Assembly (NCBI GenBank): GCA_039654915.1
Contig: CM077595.1
Span: 46,469,501 to 46,533,500 of the forward strand
DNA length: 64,000 nt
Origin: Aquilaria yunnanensis
Taxonomy: Eukaryota; Streptophyta; Magnoliopsida; Malvales; Thymelaeaceae
Direction: 5' to 3'
A program made the translations under genes and the position numbers. This document shows, piece after piece, positions 11,686 to 21,751 of this stretch; the first letter of the stretch is position 1; each line of letters begins with the position of its first letter. Under the pieces are notes generated by a model. It was not told where the DNA came from and ran no database searches. It saw only the letters and a program-made list of their open reading frames with translations.

Positions 11686-12580
11686 ATATCTTTGGGGCCC
11701 TTGATAGAGTGAGACTAAGAAAATGGATGGCCATGCTCGGATGACTTGATATACGATATCAATGTCATCAGTTTAAGTTTGTCTACTTAGTAATCAAGAA
11801 ACCATAGATCAAGCTATATGGGAGTGACACATTCCATGTCTTGTGCTTGGTCTTGATATCTTGGACAAATGGACAATGGCATATATGGATAATGATCATA
11901 AAGGTTTAGTCGAATCACCGACAATCTTGTCACTTGGGTAGTAATGATGTCTTGCTAGACACTACTAATTATTTACGATCATAAATGTGATTTATGATCA
12001 TTGCCAATGTGATAGGAGCCTATTGCGTGACACGTATAGAGCCAATTGGATAATTTGAGTGCATGGGGTAAGTTATTTAGAATATGGTTTCTTGATAATT
12101 TTTATATTAATAATTGGGCCAAGAGCCATTATTAAGACCGAAATTAAACCTAATTGGATTAGGGCTTTGAAACTTATTAGGCTTGGGAGTTGAGTCTCAC
12201 TATAAATACATCATATAGTGAGAATTTCATAGCTTTTGCCTTAGCCTACTAAACGGAAGAAATCAGAAGAGTTCTGAAAACCAGCTGCACTATTCTCTTG
12301 CCATTCCTTGGAGGATGCAAGCTAACACTGTGGGCGCAAGAGAAATGCATCTGCCAGGATGTGGTGGAGGCGTGGTGATCCCAAGAGGCTTGTGTGGATA
12401 CCATAGAGAGTCTGAACACGTCAACTGTACAAGTTTTATGATTTAACTCAACAGTTGGGTAAAAGATCTCAACCAAAGTAGGTATGAAAAATTTTGAACA
12501 CTCAGTTTTCCCATTTCCCTTGGATCCTGGAGGGTTTCGGTTATATTTTGCTGCACTTGTTTAGCTCCCAAAACGTAATA
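11686..12580 (+). mobile_element. Family X LTR fragment (left)
   Basis: Diverged relative of the family X solo LTRs in the opposite orientation to them. Shared blocks include CCTTGATAGAGTGAGAC, the hairpin near 11975-12001, GAGTCTCACTATAAATAC with its TATA box near 12200, and GGATCCTGGAGGGTTTCGG. One terminus, CTCCCAAAACGTAATA, is a mutated form of CTCCCGAAACCCAACA. The other end is cut by element A. Strand is given by the TATA box and is tentative. Confidence 0.75.
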
Positions 12581-12665
12581 GAATTAGGCTCTGAGACCCA
12601 GGATTTGTAACCCCCAACTCTTTATTTACCAAGCCGGGAATCTCAAGCTTTTAAAGATCTAAAAG
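12581..12665. other. Short spacer between X fragment and element E
   Basis: This 85 bp spacer contains GGCTCTGAGACCCAGG and ends with AAAAG, the left copy of the target duplication of element E. It may be internal sequence of a family X element. I found no clear primer site or polypurine tract. Confidence 0.4.
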
Positions 12666-15050
12666 TGTTACCCACTCTGGGGCAGTCCAATTATGGTGCC
12701 AAAATTGTGCATTTAGACTCTCAGGATTGGTAATGTTCTGTAGGCCATCAGAACACTACCCTTAGCGTGTATACCCAAGTCGCCCTTTTGGGCACTATGT
12801 AAATACATGAATATTGCTCCAACCATCACACACATATTCACATTTCATGCACACCATGGCAGCAAAGAAGGAAAACACTAGCACAAGTCTTAATCTTGGC
12901 TACCACACATTAGGCAATCTTATTAAATTCTAGTGACCAGCCACTGTGCCTATAACTTCCACTAACAAACTGTATCATTCTAGCCACATAGCCCCCTGTT
13001 TTCTTTCCTCTATTATCAAGTATAAACTTAGAGCAAACCAAGGAATTTTGGTTTACATCAATATCCCAACTAAGGACCAAGTTATGGATTTTTTAAGTTG
13101 ATTACAAAATTCTAACCAAATGAACAGTAACTCAGCCAAATTTGAAACGTCATATCTTTGGATACAGGGCTCTAAATCCATAAATTCTAAATCCCATTTA
13201 ACCCTCTAGATGTTCTCTAGGTGTGGTCAAAAATTCATGCCAAGATTCCTTCTACACAGGGAGAAATAGAACTTTAAGTGCAGAGTCAAAATTCTGGTCA
13301 CTTTATGAGCATTTTGCCCATACAATTTTTCCAAACCATGCAAACACTTCATTCAGAAGGGGAATGCCCTCCATGGTTACCCCATATATGTCCATTACAC
13401 ATAGGAATTACATTCCCTTTATTTTAACAACTTTATGTGGTGAAAACAGAATGTACAAGTAAGCAGCCCATCTTTCACACTTAGGCAGCTTTGCACCACA
13501 TCACTTACATAGCCAAAACATTACTCAAATGTTCGCATACTTGTCTCATTTTACATACACTACATGTAAATGTATACATGCACTACAAAATGGTCCTAAC
13601 TCAGCTAAATACACCCTAAGTTACAGGCGGTCCTGAGACACAATGGACTCCAAAAAATAGGATGCTGGACAGCTGCTACACAACACAGTAAGTACCACCA
13701 TTAAAAATACCAAATGTGCTCCTAAAATCACCAAAATTTGCAGATCATAACTAGACATATGGAAGTTCATGTACCTGAAATTTTCAGATTAAAACTCAAA
13801 CCAAAAAGGTTAGTTTGAAGGTGATGTTTCTGCTGGACCTGAAATGACAGAATTGAGGGGAGTAAGCTTCATTGAGAAACTTAGTAAGGGTAGCACTTGG
13901 ATTCACTAGGCAATGTAACCACCATTAAAACCTGAATCCAAAGACACTAAAACACAAAAACCACAATGCATATATACAAGATATAGCAACCAAATGTAGC
14001 AGCCAAACACAAACAACAAAAAACACATGAAATGTGGCAGCAACATATACCATAGGTTAGTCAATAAAACACATAATAAACATAACCAAATCACTATGGC
14101 AGCCATCCTCAAGCTAATGCTTGGTCTTAGGAGGATTTTAACAGTACTTAGTACCAACTTTGGGCCCTAGAAACCCTTACTTTACTGGCATCTTTGTGCA
14201 CTTGCCATAGGAAACAACCCATGAGAGTAGGAGAACCCTTACCAAAGTGGGTAGGCCAAAAATCGAGCTTGATCCTTGAAGTATCCAAGAAATAGCTCTA
14301 GTTTGCTGCCAATTGCTTCCTTTTGCCTTCAATTTCAATCAATTGCAAGTTTGAAGGTGTGGTGGCTATGGAGGAAGTATGGCTGTGTTATTGGGCTGGG
14401 GGAGGTAAAAAATGAGAGAGGGATAAGTGATTTGGCGACTTAAATGGCCTTAAATGAGCTTAAGGGCACAAAACACACTTAACAAGCTTAACCTTGCTTT
14501 ATGCCATTTTCTTTCTCACTAATTATGGTTTCTTTGTCTTAAACTCATTGGTACACATGTGCCCAAGATTTTTGACTAATTATCAAGTCTTGGCTGCCTC
14601 CCCCATGGTGGGATAACCCCACAATTCCACCCTTATACTTAAGTCAATAGCTTGAACACCTTAAGGTTTACACTAGGACATTTAGGTCCTTATTGCCTTT
14701 AGTGTTTCCTTTGTCCAAACTTGTCTTCCATGAGCAATTTGGTCCTTTAATAGCACTTTCATGCCATTTATATCCTTCCCATCACTCTCCAAGTCTCTTT
14801 CTTGAGAGTTTTGCAATTGAGTACCCGAATTTCCAAAACCTTACAAAAAAGTCCATAGGTTGCTTGACAAACAAGAAATCCTTAAGGCTTTTCTTGGGGA
14901 CCAAGTTACCAACTTGGAACACTTTTAAGGAGGGGTTGATCATGCCTTTTACCCTTCACACTTCAATTACTATGGTGAGAATTACACAATATAATGGTTT
15001 TTAGCCATTATGACTCACTTGGAATTCTCCCATTTTGAGAGGTGGTAACA
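12666..15050 (-). mobile_element. 3' LTR of element E
   Basis: A 2385 bp LTR adjoining the polypurine tract. Compared with the right LTR it lacks about 100 bp near 14205, where the right LTR and the truncated copy at 3667-5574 both carry the ACAAAACCTTCAATAAG block. Confidence 0.93.
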
Positions 15051-15066
15051 GTCCTCCCCCCTTTAA
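15051..15066 (-). other. Polypurine tract of element E
   Basis: The minus strand reads TTTAAAGGGGGGAGGAC directly before the LTR start TGTTACC. This is the expected plus-strand priming site for reverse transcription. Confidence 0.85.
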
Positions 15067-15577
15067 AAATTTGGTCCTCCAAAATAGCCCTTTAGCTTTG
15101 GGTATTCTTCAGGATACCTTTCCATAAGGTCTTTTTCAGTTTCCCAGGTTGCTTCTCTTTCAAAGTGGTATGACCACTGAACTTTAACCATGGGAATATG
15201 TTTGTTTCTTAACCTTCCGGTATCCTTGGCTAAGATAGCTATAGGTTTCTCGTGATTTGTCAAGTTAGGTTCCAACTGTCCGTCTCTCACTACAATCGCA
15301 TGCTTTGCTTTGTGTCCAATAGACACTTCTTAAGCATACTGATGTGAAAAACATTATGAACACTTGACATGCTTGGCGGTAGAGCTAACCTGTATGCTGC
15401 CTTGCCAACTTTGTCCAAGATCTCATAAGGACCTATGTATCTTGTAGCTAACTTGGTCCTTTAGGCACATAGATTCGGTCCTTGAAATACAGTAATCCTT
15501 GCTTATAGGCAAAGGATTGATACAAGGAACCTTTTTCCTCTCCTGATATCCTTTATAGTCTTTGGTCTTTACCACTC
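15063..15577 (-). pseudogene. Integrase C-terminus and chromodomain remnant of element E
   Basis: Minus strand. The lower part encodes VKVQWSYHFEREATWETE and a following ERYPEEYP stretch. This matches the end of a chromovirus integrase, where the chromodomain motif WxxxxxxEATWE sits. Just upstream are the remains of the integrase C-terminal region, in broken frames: a GPYEIL-like part near 15410-15440 and HNVFHISMLKKCL near 15330-15350. The catalytic integrase core is absent. In this family the chromodomain helps direct insertion to chromatin. Stops make the piece non-functional. Confidence 0.8.
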
Positions 15578-16245
15578 TTACACCACGTTGACCTTTTCAG
15601 CGTCTACCTTAAGGCCTTGTGCATCTATGATGTGTCCTAGGAAAGACACTTCCCTTATCCAGAATTCACACTTGGATAACTTAGCATAAAGCTGATGCTG
15701 CAACAGAGTCTGTAAGATAATCTTTAGATGATGTTCACGTTCATTTTCATCCTTGGAATACACTAGGATGTCATCAATGAACACAACCACAAATTTGTCT
15801 AGATGTGGTCTGAACACCCTGTTCATCAAGTCCATGAAAGTAGCTGGGGCATTAGTCAAACTGAATGGCATGACTGTGTACTCATAATGCCCATATCTGG
15901 TCCTGAATGCAATCTTAGGAATATCTTCTTCCTTTACTCTCAACTGCAAGTATCCAGATCTCAAATCTATCTTGGAGAAGATCTTAGCTCCCTTGAGTTG
16001 ATCAAACAGATCCTCAATCATAGGGAGTGAATACTTGTTCTTGATAGTCACTGCATTAAGCTTCCTGTAGTCAATGCATAGTCTCAAAGATTCATCCTTC
16101 TTTTTCACAAAGAGAACAGCAGCTCCCCATGGTGAAACACTTGGCCTTATGAACCTTTTTTCAAGAAGTTCATCAAGTTGTTTCTTGTAAAGAGGTATGA
16201 ATATTGGACTAGCTTCTAGTTGCAGCTTGATCTCAAACTCAATTT
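15578..16245 (-). pseudogene. Reverse transcriptase fragment of element E
   Basis: Minus-strand RT fingers and palm. [50 protein letters not shown] and the active site [12 protein letters not shown] are all present, with both catalytic aspartates intact. The open part is 176 codons (15578-16108), with the N-terminal RT further up to about 16245. The reading stops near 15587, after [19 protein letters not shown], where the sequence jumps to integrase C-terminus. The deletion removes the thumb, RNase H and the integrase core. Without these the protein could not complete reverse transcription. Confidence 0.88.
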
Positions 16246-16248
16246 CCC

Positions 16249-16773
16249 TTAGTGGAGGAATAAGACTTGTTGAAAGTCTCTAGGAAAGACTTGTTGAAAG
16301 TCTCTCACTACAGGTATTCTATTCACTTTTTCTTCATAGTGCAATTGATTCAATGCATAACAATAATCATGCTCAGAAATCACAGGTATCTCATCTAGTA
16401 CCTCTAGCTCCATGCCATGCATTTCATACACTAATTCCTTAGAATTCACTAATGCATACACTTCACCATCAGGCAATGTGATTTCCCTTTTAGCACAATC
16501 AATTCTTATGTTATGCATAGCAAGCCAATTCATACCTAGCACTAAATCATAATTAGGAATATCCAACACTAGCAGATTAGTCATAACCTTAGTCTTTCCT
16601 ACTACTAGCTCACAATCCTTAGCTAGGTCATTAGTGAAAAGACATTGACTACCTGTTGTTTTCACTAAGGATATCCTAGGCATGATTTCAGTAGGCAATT
16701 TCATGGCTTCAACAAATTTCCTAGCCTCTATAGACACAGATGCACCAGTATCAAATAGAACACTAACCGGCAT
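16249..16773 (-). CDS. Aspartic protease domain of element E
   Basis: Open minus-strand stretch of 174 codons. It starts with the retropepsin motif [12 protein letters not shown] (active-site DTG, about residues 8-10) and has the family's second motif region [14 protein letters not shown] as [18 protein letters not shown]. It is part of the gag-pol polyprotein, not a free gene, and the listed start is just the first Met. In the family it cuts the polyprotein in the virus-like particle. It is followed downstream by RT in the expected order, with a duplicated short stretch, GAAAGTCTCTxxxxxA, near 16270-16310 where the frame ends. Confidence 0.75.
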   Translation of the reverse strand: MPVSVLFDTGASVSIEARKFVEAMKLPTEIMPRISLVKTTGSQCLFTNDLAKDCELVVGKTKVMTNLLVLDIPNYDLVLGMNWLAMHNIRIDCAKREITLPDGEVYALVNSKELVYEMHGMELEVLDEIPVISEHDYCYALNQLHYEEKVNRIPVVRDFQQVFPRDFQQVLFLH

Positions 16774-18310
16774 ACCATTAAGGTAAATGTTACCTTTTAG
16801 TAATCCTCCCTACTCTGATGTCTCTGGCCTCTCCACTTGGAAGACTCTGCCAGCTCTCTGCACTGGAGGAACTGGCCTCTGCTATCCCTCCCTCGGTGCT
16901 CCTCCTCTAGGTCCCACCCCAATAGGTCTTACTAGACCTTGGTCTTCTAGCCTCCTTTGAGCCTGTGGGCAGTCTTTGATCCAATGATCCATGGATCCAC
17001 ATCTTAAACATGCTTGGGTGTCAAAATAACAAGGTTTCTTTCCATGAAACTTCTTGCATTTAAGGCACCTTAGGCTAGGGAACTTCCCCTTAACCTTGCC
17101 CCCACCACCAAGATGAGAATTCTTGGCAATTCCTTTGCCATGTTATGGTTTCTTCTGCTTGCCTCCTGCCTGACTACTTTCCCCTGGTCCACTAGGAAAG
17201 TACTTAGTCTCATACTCCTCTTGCTCTATTAATAGAGCTTTCTGCACTGCTTCATAGTATGTAACTACTCCAAAAGGACTAACAGCTTTCTAATGTCTGA
17301 CCTTAGGCCTCTAACAAATCTTTTGGCTTTCAACTCCACTAGTCCATGATATTGAGGAGCAAACCTCACCAACTGATTGAATTTGTGCTCATACTCTAGG
17401 ACACTAAGGTTGTCCTGCCTTATACATCAAATTCAGCTTGCTTCATATCCTTGATAGCAGCACTAATGTACTACTCCTGGAATAGCTGTGTGAACTCTAG
17501 CCAGCTTAGCTCAATATCTCTTCCTGGCCTTCTGCTCTTTTGGAAAGCATACCTATCTTTGATGTTTCTCCACCACATCTCTGCACTGCCAACCAAGTTG
17601 TAAGTAGCAGCGACACCTTCTTGGTGGAGCTGAGTGGCATCTTCTTAAACATCTTTTCCAATGAAGATTAACCACTCCTCAACTCTTTTTGGCCGAGCTC
17701 TTCCATCAAACTGTGGAGGTCTTAGGCCTTGGAACCTCTCCAATAGTCTGACTTCATCAAGGCCTTCTAGATCTTCTGATTTGTTTCTCCTGGATCTATG
17801 AGAGCCCTTTGTATGGTGATGTTCTCTATGATCTCTCTGCCTTCTCCTGGTTCTTTTCTCATGGCCTTCCTCAATCTCATTCCTAGTGGAGGAATGGTCA
17901 TAGACTGAGGGATTGGCCCTGGACACCTGACCAATCTCAAACCTTAGTCTTCTTCCTCTTGGATTTCTCCAATCTTCATCTTCCTCCTCAATGGTCTCAT
18001 CATTTGTGTCTTCTATGCTTCTATAAGGAACATATTCAAATGTGTTCCTAGTACCCTTTTCCGGTTGCTGCTGTGCATCCTGAGCTAGTTCAGCTGGAGC
18101 TACTTGGACTCCTTCCTATTGTGCTTGAATAAGCCTTACTAAGTTTTCATTGATTAGAGCTAAGTTCCTCTGAAGCTCTAACCAAACCTAAGGCACCTTA
18201 GGGTTTAGCACCCCCAGATGGCCCTAATTCCCTCTATTCTGTCCATTTCTTTGTTACCCAAAATCAGTAGGAGGCCTTCGGGGTGGTTCCCCTCCCCATG
18301 TGGCAACCAT
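16774..18310 (-). pseudogene. gag: Gag of element E (broken)
   Basis: Minus strand, starting at an ATG at 18308-18310, about 150 bp inside the primer site, with MVATWGGEPPRRPP followed soon by a stop. Further on are the FQGLRPPQFDGRARP block with VEEWL (about 17670-17740), typical of the start of the chromovirus gag domain, and an intact CCHC zinc knuckle CLRCGSMDHWIKDC at 16969-17010. Stops and frameshifts occur between, for example near 17150 and 17290. Gag would form the particle and bind RNA. Here it is inactive, although the knuckle survives. Confidence 0.82.
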
Positions 18311-18459
18311 GTTTATTTCCAGCATTGATGATTCATCATAGAGCACATATAAAGATCATTGGTATTTTAATGGTACTTGACACTAGCAGCTGACCAAACT
18401 GAGTTCATGTATGTAGATGCATGCAATGCAACTATATGTTATGTACATGTATAAACCAT

Positions 18460-18471
18460 GCTTTGATACCA
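18460..18471 (-). other. Primer binding site of element E
   Basis: The minus strand reads TGGTATCAAAGC, one base from the plant initiator Met-tRNA complement TGGTATCAGAGC. It lies five bases from the LTR end. Confidence 0.88.
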
Positions 18472-18476
18472 ACTTT

Positions 18477-20964
18477 TGTTACCCACTCCGGGGTAGTCCA
18501 ATTATGGTGCCAAAATTGTGCATTTAGACTCCCAGGATTGGTAATGTTCTGTAGACCATCAGAAAACTACCCTTAGTGTGCATACCCAAGTGGCCCTCTT
18601 GGGCACTATGTAAATACATGCATATTGGTCCAACCATCACACACATATTCACATTTCATGCACACCATGGTAGCAAAGAAGGAAAACACTAGCACAAGTC
18701 TTAATCTTGGCTACCACACATTAGGCAATCTTATTAAATTCTAGTGACCAGCCACTGTGCCTGTAACTTCCACTAATAAACTGTATCATTCTAGCCACAT
18801 AGCCCCCTATTTTATTTGCTCCATTATCAAGTAGAAACTTAGAGCAAACCAAGGAATTTTTTTTTACATCAATAGCCCACCTATGGACCAAGTTATAGAT
18901 TTTTTAAGTTGGTTACAAAATTCTGACCAAATGAACAGTAACCCAGCCAACTTTGCAACGTCATATCTTTGGTTACAGGGATCTAAATCTAGAAATTCTA
19001 AATCCAATTGAACCCTCTAGATGTTCTCTGGGTGTGGTCAAAATTTCATACCAGGATTCCTTCTACACAGGTAGATATAGAACTTTATGTGCAGAGTCAA
19101 AATTCTAGTCACTTTATGACCATTTTGCCCATACAATTTTTCCAAACCATGCAAACACTTCATTCAGAAGGGGAATGCCCTCCAAGGTTACCCCATATAT
19201 GTCCATTACACATAGGAATTACATTCCCTTTATTTTAACAACTTTATGTGGTGAAAACAGAATGTACAAGTAAGCAGCCCATCTTTCACACTTAGGCAGC
19301 TTTGCACCACATCACTTACATAGCCAAACCATTACTCAAATGTTCACATACTTGTCTCATTTTACATAAACTACATTTAAATGCATACATGAACCACATA
19401 ATGGTCTTAACTCAGCTAAATATAGACCCTCAGTTACAGGAGGTCCTAAGACACAATGGACTCCAAAAACAGGATGCTGGACAGCTGCTGCACAGCACAG
19501 TAAGTACCACCATTAAAAATAACAAATGTGCTACTAAAATCACCAAACTTTCCAGATCATAACTAGACAAATGGAAGTTCATGTACTTGAAATTTGAGAT
19601 TAAAAGTCAAACAACAAAGGTTAGTTTGATGGTGATCTTTCAGCTGGACCTTAAATGACAGAATTGAGGGGAGTAAGTTTCATTGAGAAACTTAGTAAGG
19701 GTACCAATTGGATTCACTAGGCAATGTAACCATCATTAAAACCTGCATACAAATACACTAAAACAAAAAAACCACAATGCATATATACAAGATATAGCAA
19801 CCAAATGCAGCAGCCAAACACAAACAACAAACACACGAAATGTGGCAGCAACATATACCATAGGTCAGTCCATAAAACACAGAATAAACATAACCAAATC
19901 ACTATGGCAGCCCTGCTCAGGCTAACGCTTGGTGTTAGGAGGATTTTAATAGTAGTTAGTACTAACTTTGGGCCCTAGAAACCCTCACTTTACTACCGTC
20001 TCTGTGCACTTGACAATAGGTCACAAAACCTTCAATAAGTGCACTCCCCTCAAGAAGCTTGGTTCATCAAGCTCATGGCTCTCTTCCAAGCTTAGCCATA
20101 GCTCCATGGATGTTTGAAAATACAGAAAACAACCCATGAGAGCAAGAGAACCCTTATCAAAGTGGGTAGGCCGAAAATCAAGCTTCATCCTTGAAGTATC
20201 CAAGAAATAGATCTAGTTTGCTGCCAATTGCTTCCTTTTGCCTTCAATTTAAATCAATTGCAAGTTTGAACGTGTGGTGGCTATGGAGGAAGTATGGCTA
20301 TTTTCTTGGGCTGGGGGAGGACGAAAATGAGAGAGGGATAAGTGATTTGGCCACTTAAATGGCCTTAAATGAGCTTAAGGGCACAAAACACACTTAACAA
20401 GCTTAACCTTGCTCTATGTCATTTTCTTTCTCACTAATTATGGTTTATTTGTCTTAAACTCATTGGTACACATGTGCCCAACATTTTTGACTAATTATCA
20501 AGTCTTGGCTGCCACCCCATGGTGGGATAACCCCACAATTCCACCGTTAGACTTAAGTCAAAAGCTTGAACACCTTAAGGTTTACACTGGGACATTTAGG
20601 TCCTTATTGCCTTTAGTGTTTCCTTTGTCCAGACTTGTCTTCCATGAGCAATTTGGCCCTCCAATAGCACTTTCATACAATTTATATCCTTCCCATAACT
20701 CTCCATGTCTCTTTCTTGAGAGTTTTGCAATTGAGTACCCGAATTTCAAAAACCTTACGAAAAAGTCCATAGGTTGCTTGACAAACAAGCAATCCTTAAG
20801 GCTTTTCTTGGGGATCAAGTTACCAACTTGGAACACTTTTAAGGAGGTGTTGATCATTCCTTTTACCCCTCACACTTCAATCATTATGGTGAGAATTACA
20901 CAATATAATGGTTTTTAGCCATTATGACACACTTGTAATTCTCCCATTTTGTGAGGTGGTGACA
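18477..20964 (-). mobile_element. 5' LTR of element E
   Basis: A 2488 bp LTR, starting TGTTACCCACTCCGGGG and ending GAGGTGGTGACA in plus reading. It adjoins the primer site and carries the right copy of the target duplication AAAAG after it. Confidence 0.93.
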
Positions 20965-21421
20965 AAAAGGGTTTTTCCTAAACTCACCCAATTGATAGAC
21001 TTTCAACCAGAAGAATTCACATAGATGGTTTCATGAGTGTCTATGGGATTTAAGAAGGTTAGGAAAATTATGTGTGTGTTTTGTGTCCTTAATGCCTTTA
21101 CCAATACATACACACATTCATGCACATACAACTAGATTATGTAATTATAGGCCATGCATGCATTTTCCCTAGTTTGTTATACTTAGTGCCTTAAGGCTTT
21201 CCTAATCCAAAATACATACAAGCCACAAGCCATGCTCTACTCAAAGTCCCCTTGCCATTAGTTACATATAGATATTTATAGGCCAAATTTTGCCTTCTAC
21301 CTCCAGATTCATTCATTTTCCTCTGCTTTTAGCTTTTTATTCATTCATCTCTTCCCCTCTTCGACATGCACACATTGCACAAATAGCTTGAGGGATGCCA
21401 AAACCAGCTTGTTGAACTTTG
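20965..21421. other. Gene-free stretch between E and X fragment
   Basis: 457 bp of AT-rich DNA with no supported ORF. With 12581-12665 it would make up about 0.54 kb between the two family X LTR fragments once E is removed. It could be the interior of a short non-autonomous X element, but I see no primer site or polypurine tract. Confidence 0.4.
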
Positions 21422-21751
21422 TGTTAGAGTAGTGCCCAAAAGCCAATCATGAGATGATTGTATTTTGCAGATTGAGTCATGGAATTTTATTGAGGCATTA
21501 ATCTAGTAATTGTGTTTCTTGTATTATTTTTGTGTGACATAATCAGACATAAATATAATCCTAAAATAATAGTATTCATAAATGTCCCTAGCCTACTATT
21601 ATTGTGGAGTGGGTTCCAATAATACATAAAGACTAGCATATGTAGAGACTAATATGAGATATGTAGTCTAGATATGGATACAAGTTGGAGAACTTGTGCA
21701 CCGGACTGACCCACCATGAGAACACTACCGGGATCAATATATGAGTGTTTA
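21422..21751 (+). mobile_element. Family X LTR fragment (right)
   Basis: Begins TGTTAGAGTAGTGCCCAAAA, the reverse complement of the CTAACA end of the solo copies. Similarity then runs through ATGAGATGATTGTATTTT, CATGGAATTTTATTGAGG-like and ACAAGTTGGAGAACTTGTG to ATATGAGTGT, where it stops. Only about the outer 330 bp of the LTR is present. Same orientation as the fragment at 11686-12580. Confidence 0.78.

Larger units (their letters stand above)
12666..20964 (-). mobile_element. Tekay/Del-type chromovirus E, complete ends, internally deleted
   Basis: Two LTRs (12666-15050 and 18477-20964) are bounded by TGTTAC and by GGTAACA/GGTGACA and flanked by the 5 bp duplication AAAAG (12661-12665, 20965-20969). 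A polypurine tract next to the left LTR and a Met-tRNA-like primer site next to the right LTR fix the minus orientation. The 3.4 kb interior keeps gag, protease, half of RT and a chromodomain-like C-terminus. The RT thumb, RNase H and most of integrase are deleted. The LTRs differ by point changes and by indels of up to about 100 bp, so it is not recent. It could move only with proteins from another element. Confidence 0.95.

Noticed and set aside
14693..15004. A 103-codon plus-strand frame repeated in the other LTR of E (within 20409-20918).
   Set aside because: It is inside the LTR, is present in both copies because the LTRs are duplicates, and shows no domain. In the second LTR it has different length and start.
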